Assembly: GCA_900546415.1 (NCBI GenBank)
Contig: URCY01000064.1
Location: forward strand, 1-9,811
Direction: 5' to 3'
Source: an uncultured Eubacteriales bacterium
GTDB taxonomy: Bacteria; Bacillota; Clostridia; Oscillospirales; Oscillospiraceae
DNA length: 9,811 nucleotides
Shown here: in pieces, positions 1 to 6,091 of the stretch
Layout: each line of letters begins with the position of its first letter
How positions within the stretch are numbered: position 1 is the stretch's first letter
Made by a program: the position numbers and the translations under genes
The notes under the pieces: generated by a model
Database searches by the model: none
What the model was told of the DNA's origin: nothing
The model's input: the letters and a program-made list of their open reading frames with translations, nothing else

Positions 1-106
1 GGGCGCACGCGCCCTCCTCGCAATGACAAATCTGGTGGGTTTTGCGGGAAAACGGGACAGTTTTTGGAACGAAAAGGTTTCAATAACGGCCGAATTTCAC
101 TGCGCA
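1..106 (-). repeat. Inverted, diverged copy of the ~105-bp end repeat
   Basis: Read on the minus strand, this stretch matches the tandem repeat at 9595-9803. The shared parts are a TGCGCAGTG block (98-106 here), a diverged middle, then CCGTTTTCCCGCAAAACC and GTCATTGCGAGGAGGGCGC. Bases 1-55 are an exact reverse complement of 9757-9811; identity stops at base 56. The outer edge is a GC-rich hairpin (GGGCGC, AC, GCGCCC, 1-14), so the window begins inside a palindrome. No coding potential is apparent. Confidence 0.85.
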
Positions 107-120
107 GCCTTGCCGTGCCT

Positions 121-188
121 CGTTCCGGGATGTCGTCTCGTTCCGTCAAAGATTGCCGCGTCGGGCGCACACGCCCTCCTCGCAATGA
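121..188 (+). repeat. GTCATTGCGAG-type palindromic intergenic repeat, full copy
   Basis: The core runs 152-186: an outer arm ATTGC (152-156) pairs with GCAAT (182-186), and an inner stem GGGCG (163-167) pairs with CGCCC (172-176) around a CACA loop. The preceding 121-160 resembles the reverse complement of 9321-9360, about three quarters identical by eye, sharing CGTTCCGG at one end and AAAGATTGCCGCG at the other. This is the style of short palindromic repeat scattered between genes in many bacteria. Sister copies lie at 1-30 (cut by the window edge) and 9508-9541. Confidence 0.75.
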
Positions 189-192
189 CACA

Positions 193-227
193 AAACTGGC
201 AGGTTTTATGAAAAAACCTGCCAGTTT
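193..227. terminator. Bidirectional rho-independent terminator
   Basis: A perfect 12-bp inverted repeat, CTGGCAGGTTTT (196-207) and AAAACCTGCCAG (213-224), has a 5-base loop and is flanked by AAA/TTT that extend the stem to 193-227. T-rich sequence follows the GC part on both strands. It lies downstream of the leftward lipoprotein gene and very probably ends that transcript. It may also stop transcription entering from the left. Confidence 0.8.
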
Positions 228-265
228 CTTAATCAAAATGTTTTGATCGGTCGCGGGGCGACACC

Positions 266-300
266 GACGCGGCGCTTCCTCGGGAGCTTCCGCCGCTGTC
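266..300 (-). other. GC-rich hairpin just after the lipoprotein stop codon
   Basis: GCGGCG (269-274) pairs with CGCCGC (291-296), extended by GAC/GTC across a one-base bulge. The loop is about 16 nt and no T-tract follows on the minus strand. It could protect the 3' end of the lipoprotein message or assist termination ahead of the stronger hairpin at 193-227. A GTCGC-GGG-GCGAC mini-hairpin sits just beyond it (250-262). Confidence 0.4.
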
Positions 301-310
301 AGGCTCGCAA

Positions 311-640
311 TTATTTTTTTGTAAAGGTTCCGCTGATGCCGTAGCCGGAGTTCTCATTCATGGTAAGGCTGCTTCCGTCAACGGAGAACGTGTAGGTAGA
401 CGGGTCGCTCCACGTCTCCAGCTTCACCGTGAGCTGGTCGCCGTCGATGGTATAGGTGCCGCTCTGTTTCATATAGGCGTTCTCCATGGTGCATTCGCCT
501 TTCCCGTCGAAGCTCCATGTGATCACGCCGTCCTCGCCAAGCTCGGCCGACCATGTACCGGCCAGCGCATCCTTGCTGCCGCAGGCAGCGAGCGTCAGGA
601 GTGCAGCTACGATCAAAAGCAATCCTACATACTTTTTCAT
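311..640 (-). CDS. Small secreted lipoprotein, lipocalin-like beta fold (DUF5640-like)
   Basis: The product is 109 residues. It has a lipoprotein signal: MKKY, a hydrophobic run, then lipobox L17-A18-A19-C20, so Cys20 should be lipidated and the protein tethered to the outer face of the membrane. The mature part is about 89 residues of alternating beta segments: GTW (28-30), WSFDGKG (42-48), GTYTIDGDQLTVKL (61-74), YTFSVDGSSLTM (83-94) and SGTF (103-106). This 'GTW ... F..dG ... YtidgD.L' pattern is seen in small lipocalin-like or DUF5640-type lipoproteins of clostridia. The family match is from memory and the ligand is unknown. The ATG at 640 was chosen because AAAGGA lies 9 nt upstream and the signal peptide starts there. 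The frame stays open upstream to 907 but overlaps the previous gene and shows no protein character. A strong terminator follows at 193-227. No clear promoter was seen upstream. Confidence 0.88.
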   Translation of the reverse strand: MKKYVGLLLIVAALLTLAACGSKDALAGTWSAELGEDGVITWSFDGKGECTMENAYMKQSGTYTIDGDQLTVKLETWSDPSTYTFSVDGSSLTMNENSGYGISGTFTKK

Positions 641-746
641 TATTTCGTGTCCTTTCTTCTTTGAAAGCGTTTGATGGATTGGTTTCCGCTTACCGCGCTG
701 CCGCAGTATCCGCAGCAGTCGCTTGCATTCGCGTGGTTGTCGCGTC

Positions 747-770
747 ACGGCTGATGCAGGGGACAGCCGT
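747..770. other. Weak hairpin between the DUF6935-like gene and the lipoprotein gene
   Basis: ACGGCTG (747-753) and CAGCCGT (764-770) form a perfect 7-bp stem with a 10-base loop. It lies in the 194-bp gap after the DUF6935-like stop (835) and before the lipoprotein start (640). No T-run follows on the minus strand, so it is at best a weak or processing-type terminator. The rest of the gap holds no gene, no convincing promoter and no repeat that I can support. Confidence 0.3.
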
Positions 771-834
771 TTGTGTGTGGTCTCCTGCTCGATCTCCTCG
801 CCGAGCGTTTTGTAATTGCGGTGTTCAGCATTTG

Positions 835-1326
835 TTATGCCCACGGGTCTTCCGCCGCAGGGATGCGAATACCGCTGAGGATGCTGGAATATTCCCAAAG
901 GAACCATTCGCCGGTCGAGGCCTTCTGACGCAGCTTCATGGGCCGCGGCGAATCCGCGCCCGCCGTTTTCAGGAAGACACGCAGATAGCCCGGCTCCATA
1001 TCCTGCGCTCTGGGGTCTGCGAGCACGTTCAGCGCGTACGGCACCTGCGGCTGATACCCGTTTTCCGGCGTCGCGCCTTCAAAATACGCAAGCGGCAGAT
1101 AGGACTTGCCGCGCAGTCGGTCACGCAGAAACTGGCAGTCATACGGCGTCAGGGGCTTCGGGCCGCGCAGAAGGTTCATTGCGGCAGCGCCGGCCTCCTT
1201 ATTTCGGTCAAACAGCGCCAGCGCGCACAGAAACAGGGCGCAGATGCGCTCTGGCTGCCGCCCCTCGGCGGCAAGCAGTTCAAATTCCGGCAGATTTTCC
1301 GGAATCTTTTGAATTACGACCTGCAA
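835..1326 (-). CDS. DUF6935-like cytoplasmic protein, TTG start
   Basis: The product is 163 residues, soluble, with no signal peptide or membrane segment. I recognise its style as that of the small clostridial proteins grouped as DUF6935, function unknown. The distinctive blocks are AMNLLRGPKPLTPYDCQFLRDRL (49-71), LPLAYFEGATPENGY (77-91), GYLRVFLKTAGADSPRPMKLR (113-133) and FLWEYSSILSGIRIPAAEDPWA at the C-terminus. The family name is from memory. The start codon is TTG at 1326: no in-frame ATG is suitably placed, and a near-perfect AAGGAGGG (1333-1340) sits 6-7 nt upstream. The SLH protein gene ends 90 bp upstream, with a stable hairpin between (1378-1412), so transcription from that gene may be only partial. 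The conserved W/Y-rich tail and intact frame suggest a functional gene. Confidence 0.85.
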   Translation of the reverse strand: MQVVIQKIPENLPEFELLAAEGRQPERICALFLCALALFDRNKEAGAAAMNLLRGPKPLTPYDCQFLRDRLRGKSYLPLAYFEGATPENGYQPQVPYALNVLADPRAQDMEPGYLRVFLKTAGADSPRPMKLRQKASTGEWFLWEYSSILSGIRIPAAEDPWA

Positions 1327-1332
1327 GATGAT

Positions 1333-1340
1333 CCCTCCTT
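1333..1340 (-). promoter_or_regulatory. Consensus Shine-Dalgarno deciding a TTG start
   Basis: Read leftward this is AAGGAGGG followed by ATCATC and then TTG at 1326-1324. Near-full complementarity to the 16S 3' end at normal spacing is what makes the TTG start credible. Confidence 0.8.
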
Positions 1341-1377
1341 ATGCTGTAAAGTGGCGTTCCTCCGTATCGGGCCTCCA

Positions 1378-1412
1378 GGGGGATGCGCGGCGGTTGCCCG
1401 CCGCGCTCCCCT
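1378..1412 (-). terminator. Strong GC hairpin after the SLH protein gene
   Basis: A perfect 9-bp stem GCGCGGCGG (1385-1393) / CCGCCGCGC (1398-1406) closes on a 4-base loop. One bulged T separates it from an outer GGGGA/TCCCC stem. It begins 5 bp beyond the SLH gene stop codon (1417-1419). There is no T-tract on the minus strand, so it could act as an imperfect terminator or a 3' stabiliser rather than a classic intrinsic terminator. Confidence 0.6.
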
Positions 1413-1416
1413 GCGG

Positions 1417-4400
1417 TCAGAGATGCATTGCGCGGTAGAGGAAGGTCACGATCTGTCCGCGGGTGCAGTTCTCGTCCGGGCTGAAGGTCGTGGGGCTGGT
1501 GCCGTTCGTAACGCCCATCTTGACCGCCCAGAACACGGCATCCATATAGTATGCCGTCGCAACGTCCGTAAACGGATCCACGATCCCCGTCACCTCCGGG
1601 CTGCCCTTGCTGCGCCAGAGGAAGGTCACGATCTGCGCACGGGTGCAGTCGGCATCGGGGCTGAAGGTCGTGTTGCTCGTGCCGTTTGTAATGCCCTCCT
1701 CGACTGCCCAGCGCACGGCTTTTTCGTAGTAGCTGCCCGCCTTCACGTCCTTGAACGGCATTTGCGTCGTTTTCGGCTCGGGCTGCCCTGCGGCTCTCCA
1801 CAGGAAGGTCACAGCATGTGCGCGCGTGCAGGTGCCGTCCGGCTCAAAATGCGTCGCGTCCACGCCGTTCGTAATGCCGTTGCCGACCGCCCAGAGCACC
1901 GGGTCATAATAGTAGGCGCCCTCGGAAACATCGACGAAGGGATTTGTCGGCTTTGTGTCCGACTTGGCAAAGACGGCCTCGATGGTATGGTTGGCCGTGA
2001 CGCTCTTGAAGGTGTACGACGTCAGCGCGCCGACGTCCGCTCCGTCAACCAGCACCTTGGACACGGCGTAGCCGCTGTTCGGTTGGATGGCAAAGGTCTG
2101 ATCCGCGCCCTTCTTGACCGTGACGCTGCCGGAGGGCGTAATCGTGCCGTTGGCGCCCGCCTTGGCCGTGATAACGGGATCCTCCTGCGCGGAGGTGTCC
2201 TCGGCGGTTATGGTTTCAGTCCAGAAGAACTTTTTCTCCCAGTCCAGCTTGCACGGCGTGTCGTTGAGGTAGAACTTGGCTCCCTTCGCAACGCCGACGC
2301 CGCTGAGGTCATAGGAGACATAGATAAAGCACTGGTATTCGCAGCTCTCACCGTCCGACGTTTTTCCTGTCTGGAAGGTAAAGGGCTTGTCGGAATAGTA
2401 CTTCCAGTCGTCATAGCACTTCAGCCAATCGACGCGCTCGAGCTTCATGTACGGCGGTAGGCCGTCGATCTTGCAGTAGTCGCTGTCCGGCGTGGGGCTT
2501 TCGCCCGCGACAGGCGCCTTCACGGACAGATTCAGGCTGGTCAGCTCGAGCCGGTTCAGCCAAAGGCCGCCGAGATTGGTGTCGGTCTCGTCGTGCAGCT
2601 TATAGCACGCGCCGGCGCTGATGTTGTCCATGTCCATCCAGTTGTCGTTCCAAATGGCCTCCGCCCATGTTCCGGGCTTCCACTCCTCATTGGCATATTT
2701 CAGCGTTCCGGTGCCGCTGCGGAACACATAGCCGGGCTTTGCCTCGACTGTGCAATAGAGGTAATAGGGGGCGCCGGTCTCGTCGAGCAGCTCATCCGGC
2801 CGCAGGAAGCTGTCATAGATGGTAGAGCCGCTGGAGCTGACGTATTCGCCGGCCTCCTTGACGGTGATGCTATATTTGTCCGGCTCATACGATTCCACAT
2901 AGATGTCGTTGACGCGATTATAATAGACCAGACCGCGCACGATGCCCTTTGCCTCGGTGATCAGCTCGCACTCCTGCGCCTCCACGCCGACGGCGCAGGT
3001 CTGACCGCCGTCCGTGCTGTAGAGCCACTTTGCCGTGATGCTGTTCGCCCCGGCGACGTTGAATTTCGTGTCCTTCGTCAGATAGAAGCCTTTCTTCGCC
3101 TTCAGAACCACGGTCTTGTTGCGCACGGCTCCGTTATCCGCCCAGTTCACCTGACTTTTAACGGTGCAGTCTTCGCCCTCGGAGACGGTAATCGGGCTGT
3201 CGGTCGCGGCGGACGCGGCGATCAGGTCGCCGTCCTTCACCGTCAGCGTGACCTCGGGAATGGCGACATCGGTCTCCGACATCATCCGGTAGCGCATCAG
3301 GAACATATTGGAAGCGCCGCTCAGTCTCAGCGGCTCGCCGTCCTTATAAAGCTCGACGGTGATCCCCAGCTGCTGCACCTCCGTCTGGTAGCTATAGCTA
3401 TTCACAGGGATAATCTGAAACAAGAGATTGTTATTGTAGCTGCTGGCCGTGACGGGATAATCCGTACCGTTGAGCGTGTACTTGATCTTCTGTCTGTAGC
3501 CTGCGTCCCTCATCGCCTGCGGCAGGGGGTTCCAGTAGAACTGGAGTCGCTTTTTCGGATTGAGCGCGTACAGCGGAGCGCCGCTGTAGCCGCCCGTCAC
3601 GTCCATCTGGTGCGGCACATAGGCCGGCGCACCGTTGACCTCCACCTTGACCAGACCGAAGGCGTTGGTGCAGACGTCGGTGTAGGCCGTGCCGCTGTAG
3701 GACGAGAAGGCAACGCGCCTATAGTCGTCGAGATTCTTGGTCGACAGGGCGATGAGGTACTCCTTCGAGACGGAGTTGGCCATGTATTCGGTCTTGACGT
3801 CCTTCTGACGGTAGATCAGGCGGGTCCGCTCGTCGGGGCGAAGCAGAGCGGTCCTCTCCGGGAACATTGCGGCAAAGGCAAAGTTTTCCGGGGTCTGCTC
3901 GCTGCTGCTGAGCGCGAAATTCTCCGTGAAGAAGCCGCGGCCAAAGCTGCCGCCCTGGATGCTGATGGGGAAAGACCGCCCCAGCGTGATGGTCTCGCTG
4001 CCCTTTTTGACGACGATACCGCCCTTGAACTTGCCGCCGTTGATCACGGCCTTCGGCTTGCTTATCCCGTCCGTCCGGGTGGCGTATGTGAAGCCGACCA
4101 AGCCCTCAAATTCGCCGCCGTTGAATTCGGCCTTGCAGTTGGACGACAGCAGGGCGGAATAGACATAGGGAATGCCGACCATCGGGGAGATGGCGTCGAC
4201 CTTGCCGCCGTTAAAGACGACCTTCGCGTCACCCTTGCCCTCGACGACCACAATGCTGTTTTTGGCAAGACCGTTATCGACGCCGATCCGCCCGCTGTTG
4301 AGCGTGAAGCTTCCGGTCTCGGCGAGGATCAGCACCTGCTTGCTGCTGGCCGTATTGGGATTGGCGTCGATGTAGAGCTTGCCGCCGCCGCGGCTGTCCT

Positions 4401-4755
4401 TGACCGACAGATCGCCCGTGACGCGGATGGCAGCCGGGAGCGGAGAGGTTCTGCTGAAAAAGGTCACGGAATAGCCGTCAAGATCCAGTTGAACCGTTCC
4501 GGTCTGCCGGATGGATTCGGTATATCCCGCGCCGTCGTTCAGCTCGGCCGTTTTGATGTTGGCGCCGAGCTTCACATAGGCAACGCCGGTGCTCAGCGCA
4601 GAGCAAAGCTCGTCATAGGTCGAGACGACCATCGGGTCGCCCGCGTCCGTGCCGCTTCCCGCTGCGCTGACGGCGGGGCTGGCCGCCGGGAACAGCGCCG
4701 CCAGCAAAACCGCTGCCAGCAGCAGAGAGAGCAGTTTTCTTCCGATTTTTTTCAT
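1417..4755 (-). CDS. S-layer-anchored surface protein: beta-helix, InlB-type repeat, three SLH domains
   Basis: The product is 1112 residues, secreted and cell-wall associated. A signal peptide (MKKIGRK, hydrophobic 8-22) has probable cleavage after V29-S30-A31. Residues about 40-275 look like a right-handed beta-helix, with repeated turns FNGGKV (181), FNGGEF (211), INGGKF (238) and IQGGSF (266). A long middle (about 280-855) of beta-rich, Tyr/Trp-rich sequence matches nothing I can name. Residues 860-929 form a divergent InlB B-type/Flg_new-like repeat (ANGTITPSGSVTVKKG ... YTFKSVTANHTIEAVF). Three SLH repeats end the protein (about 938-990, 1000-1050, 1059-1112), with motifs CTRAHAV, CTRAQIV and CTRGQIV. 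SLH repeats bind pyruvylated secondary wall polymer in known cases. The ATG at 4755 is preferred over the upstream ATG at 4791 because AAGGAGG sits just before it and the signal peptide begins there. No catalytic residues could be assigned; adhesion or a structural role is most likely. Confidence 0.95.
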   Translation of the reverse strand: MKKIGRKLLSLLLAAVLLAALFPAASPAVSAAGSGTDAGDPMVVSTYDELCSALSTGVAYVKLGANIKTAELNDGAGYTESIRQTGTVQLDLDGYSVTFFSRTSPLPAAIRVTGDLSVKDSRGGGKLYIDANPNTASSKQVLILAETGSFTLNSGRIGVDNGLAKNSIVVVEGKGDAKVVFNGGKVDAISPMVGIPYVYSALLSSNCKAEFNGGEFEGLVGFTYATRTDGISKPKAVINGGKFKGGIVVKKGSETITLGRSFPISIQGGSFGRGFFTENFALSSSEQTPENFAFAAMFPERTALLRPDERTRLIYRQKDVKTEYMANSVSKEYLIALSTKNLDDYRRVAFSSYSGTAYTDVCTNAFGLVKVEVNGAPAYVPHQMDVTGGYSGAPLYALNPKKRLQFYWNPLPQAMRDAGYRQKIKYTLNGTDYPVTASSYNNNLLFQIIPVNSYSYQTEVQQLGITVELYKDGEPLRLSGASNMFLMRYRMMSETDVAIPEVTLTVKDGDLIAASAATDSPITVSEGEDCTVKSQVNWADNGAVRNKTVVLKAKKGFYLTKDTKFNVAGANSITAKWLYSTDGGQTCAVGVEAQECELITEAKGIVRGLVYYNRVNDIYVESYEPDKYSITVKEAGEYVSSSGSTIYDSFLRPDELLDETGAPYYLYCTVEAKPGYVFRSGTGTLKYANEEWKPGTWAEAIWNDNWMDMDNISAGACYKLHDETDTNLGGLWLNRLELTSLNLSVKAPVAGESPTPDSDYCKIDGLPPYMKLERVDWLKCYDDWKYYSDKPFTFQTGKTSDGESCEYQCFIYVSYDLSGVGVAKGAKFYLNDTPCKLDWEKKFFWTETITAEDTSAQEDPVITAKAGANGTITPSGSVTVKKGADQTFAIQPNSGYAVSKVLVDGADVGALTSYTFKSVTANHTIEAVFAKSDTKPTNPFVDVSEGAYYYDPVLWAVGNGITNGVDATHFEPDGTCTRAHAVTFLWRAAGQPEPKTTQMPFKDVKAGSYYEKAVRWAVEEGITNGTSNTTFSPDADCTRAQIVTFLWRSKGSPEVTGIVDPFTDVATAYYMDAVFWAVKMGVTNGTSPTTFSPDENCTRGQIVTFLYRAMHL

Positions 4756-4783
4756 CGCTTCCTCCTTGTCGTTGAGAGGCGCC

Positions 4784-4800
4784 CCGCGCACACGGCGCGG
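4784..4800. other. Short GC hairpin in the SLH gene leader
   Basis: CCGCGC (4784-4789) and GCGCGG (4795-4800) form a 6-bp stem with a 5-base loop, about 30 bp upstream of the SLH start codon. A second small stem, CCGC/GCGG, lies near 4830-4842. The leader is GC-rich and I see no -10 box in it, so the promoter of the SLH gene remains unidentified. Confidence 0.35.
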
Positions 4801-4886
4801 TCGGACTGCCTCGGATGTTTGCGCCCCGCACAGAGCGGAGCGGACGGATGCAACCGGCCTATTGGTCGGGATACTGCGTCGGATTT

Positions 4887-4930
4887 CCTTCCCAAGGAGC
4901 GCGAAGCCGCTTCACGCCCTTTGGGAAAGG
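4887..4930. repeat. Long near-perfect palindrome upstream of the SLH gene
   Basis: The arms read CCTTCCCAAGG, then GCG and GAAGC on the left, mirrored by GCTTC, CGC, then CCTTTGGGAA and AGG on the right. A single C lies at the centre and there are only a few mismatched or bulged bases. The hairpin is about 44 nt and abuts the terminator-like stem at 4930-4953, giving two consecutive hairpins. It looks like a palindromic intergenic element; it could also lie in the 5' leader of the SLH message if the promoter is upstream. Confidence 0.6.
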
Positions 4931-4953
4931 GGGCTTGCCGGACAGCAAGCCCC
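4930..4953 (-). terminator. Terminator-like hairpin after the four-helix membrane protein gene
   Basis: A perfect 9-bp stem GGGGCTTGC (4930-4938) / GCAAGCCCC (4945-4953) has a 6-base loop. On the minus strand it is followed by CTTTCCC, a weak pyrimidine tail. It begins 16 bp beyond the stop codon of the 4970-5371 gene and most probably terminates that transcript, possibly together with the adjacent palindrome. Confidence 0.6.
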
Positions 4954-4969
4954 TCAAATGCCGGATTTC

Positions 4970-5371
4970 TCAGGCCTTGGCGTTGAGCGAAGCGCCGATG
5001 ATGTAGAGCACCGGGAGCACCAGACCGATCAGAAGCGAAACGATGTTGAAATCGCCGTCGCCGGCGACGCTCAGCACGGTTCCGGCAACGCAGAGCACCG
5101 CGACGACGATACCCCAAGCGATGCAGGTCTTGGCCTTTTCGGGCTTCTTGCAGTTGACGACGCCCAGAATGCCGGTGACCATTTCGGCAGCCGCGCTGAC
5201 GATCATCAGAGCCGTGGACGCATAGAGCATCCCGCGAGCACTGCCGAGCACCGCCAGAGCCGCAACGCCGAGCGCAACAACGATGCTGATGATGATGGAC
5301 ACCGAAGCGCCGATGATCATCAGAATGCCGGTTACCTTCAGAAAGCCGCTGCCTTTTGCTTGTGTCTCCAT
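4970..5371 (-). CDS. Four-helix integral membrane protein, unknown function
   Basis: The product is 133 residues. Four hydrophobic segments are visible, roughly residues 13-41, 47-71, 81-103 and 110-128. A short polar N-terminus (METQAKGSG) precedes the first, and a basic, Cys-containing loop (NCKKPEKAKTC) lies between helices 2 and 3. This is the style of small uncharacterised clostridial membrane proteins; I do not recognise a named family. The ATG at 5371 is supported by TAGGAGGAATAAAA directly upstream, a strong Shine-Dalgarno site. A hairpin upstream (5430-5455) separates it from the preceding leftward gene, and hairpins at 4887-4953 follow it, so it may be a single-gene unit. The AT-rich leader (5380-5400) could contain a -10 element, but no matching -35 was found. 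Confidence 0.85.
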   Translation of the reverse strand: METQAKGSGFLKVTGILMIIGASVSIIISIVVALGVAALAVLGSARGMLYASTALMIVSAAAEMVTGILGVVNCKKPEKAKTCIAWGIVVAVLCVAGTVLSVAGDGDFNIVSLLIGLVLPVLYIIGASLNAKA

Positions 5372-5429
5372 TTTTATTCCTCCTAAAAGATATATTTGCG
5401 GAAATCCCGACGGATTCGGAACTTCCTTA

Positions 5430-5455
5430 TAAACCGGCCGTTTCCGGCCGCTTTA
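5430..5455 (-). terminator. Hairpin after the receiver-like gene
   Basis: CGGCCG (5435-5440) and CGGCCG (5445-5450) pair around a 4-base loop, which reads GAAA (a GNRA tetraloop) on the minus strand. TAAA/TTTA extend the stem beyond a C-C mismatch. On the minus strand GTTTATAA follows, a short U-rich tail. It lies about 45 bp beyond the stop codon of the 5499-5882 gene. On the plus strand it is followed by TTTTTT at about 5460, so it may work in both directions. Confidence 0.5.
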
Positions 5456-5498
5456 TCCGTTTTTTGAGCGCCCCGCCCGGTTGCGCTCCCCTTCCCGC

Positions 5499-5882
5499 TC
5501 AGAGCGTGTCGATCACACCTGCGAGGTAGGTCGGCGATACCGACGCATAGATGAAATTATCGACCAGCTGATCCTTCACCGCCTGCCGCACCTCGGCGGC
5601 AAGCAGCTCGTCTGCGTCCTCATCCACCAGAAGCAGAACCTTGCAGACCCAGCCGAGCTGCTTTACGGCCTGACAGAGCTTGAGCCGCTCGCTCAGCATC
5701 CAGACGCTCTGCCGGATGACCTCCATCACCAGCACATTGGCACGGCACGCCCGGCACAAAGCAAGCGTTTCCTTCGGCTTTGGGGAGCGGTAAATAAGGA
5801 AATCCGGGAAGCAGCCCGAAAGCGATTGCACGACCGCCTCCGCCAGAAGCCCACCCTTCATATCCAGCACAATCCTTCGCAT
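5499..5882 (-). CDS. Stand-alone receiver-like protein lacking the phospho-acceptor Asp
   Basis: The product is 127 residues. The segments fit a (beta-alpha)5 receiver fold: beta1 RRIVLD (2-7), beta2 DFLIYRSP (27-34), beta3 NVLVMEV (49-55), beta4 KVLLLVDED (81-89), beta5 DNFIYASVSP (108-117), with helices between. In true receivers the third strand ends in the phosphorylated Asp (LxxMDV); here that position is Glu54. The conserved Lys of the fifth strand (Y-K-P-x-S/P) is replaced by Ala113. Only one acidic residue (D7) is left in the first-strand pocket. There is no output domain. It may therefore be a phosphorylation-independent receiver-fold protein, with Glu possibly mimicking the phosphorylated state. 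The start at 5882 has a modest GGTGA site 9 nt upstream. It is divergent from the sensor operon starting at 6092. The fold assignment is by pattern only; an unrelated Rossmann-like protein is possible. Confidence 0.78.
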   Translation of the reverse strand: MRRIVLDMKGGLLAEAVVQSLSGCFPDFLIYRSPKPKETLALCRACRANVLVMEVIRQSVWMLSERLKLCQAVKQLGWVCKVLLLVDEDADELLAAEVRQAVKDQLVDNFIYASVSPTYLAGVIDTL

Positions 5883-5996
5883 CTGTACTTTTCACCGCCC
5901 TTCCCCCTTTTGTGTGCCCATATATATTTTAGCAGCTGTTGCTTTCCTCCGCCCCCGCCGATTGGATAGGGTTTGCAATTATTTTTTGCCCCACCC

Positions 5997-6025
5997 CGGT
6001 TCTCTCCGGAAAAGGAGCAAAACCG
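5997..6025. promoter_or_regulatory. Candidate operator dyad upstream of the sensor operon promoter
   Basis: CGGTT (5997-6001) and AACCG (6021-6025) form the outer arms, with CTCC (6004-6007) and GGAG (6013-6016) inside, giving an imperfect dyad centred near 6010-6011. It ends 2 bp before the -35 box, roughly -37 to -65 from the expected start site. That is where NarL/LuxR-type regulators often bind as activators. Whether the operon's own regulator uses it is inference. Confidence 0.35.
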
Positions 6026-6027
6026 TG

Positions 6028-6055
6028 TTGCCTTTTTCCGTCCGTATGATATACT
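6028..6055 (+). promoter_or_regulatory. Sigma-70-type promoter of the two-component operon, extended -10
   Basis: The -35 is TTGCCT (6028-6033) and the -10 is TATACT (6050-6055), separated by 16 bp. A TG one base before the -10 (6047-6048) makes it an extended -10. Transcription would begin near 6062, leaving a leader of about 30 nt that contains GGAGGG (6079-6084), 7 nt before the ATG at 6092. Confidence 0.65.
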
Positions 6056-6091
6056 ATCTATGAATATGCGCAGAGTCTGGAGGGAAGCTGC

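Noticed and set aside
641..907. N-terminal extension of the lipoprotein frame to 907.
   Set aside because: It would overlap the end of the upstream gene and bury a normal lipoprotein signal peptide; AAAGGA before the ATG at 640 fixes the start.
553..2460. A 635-codon open frame on the plus strand across the lipoprotein, DUF6935-like and SLH genes.
   Set aside because: It runs antisense through three genes and an intergenic terminator-like hairpin, has low-complexity Arg-rich translation and no ribosome-binding site.
4756..4791. Upstream ATG at 4791 for the SLH protein.
   Set aside because: It would put 12 polar residues before the signal peptide and would translate through the perfect AAGGAGG site that serves the ATG at 4755.
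2593..4986. A 797-codon open frame on the plus strand opposite the SLH gene.
   Set aside because: It lies antisense to a clear secreted SLH protein with signal peptide and ribosome-binding site. Its translation is rich in R, G, A, V, D and H with no domain, which is typical of a GC-rich antisense shadow.
5466..5488. GAGCGC/GCGCTC hairpin with an adjacent T-run, considered as a terminator for the receiver-like gene.
   Set aside because: On the minus strand the run after the stem is A, and on the plus strand the T-run comes before the stem, so polarity is wrong in both directions.
5926..5931. TAAAAT on the minus strand as the -10 of the receiver-like gene.
   Set aside because: No -35-like hexamer lies 16-18 bp upstream; that stretch is GC-rich. 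It remains possible but is not supportable as a promoter call.
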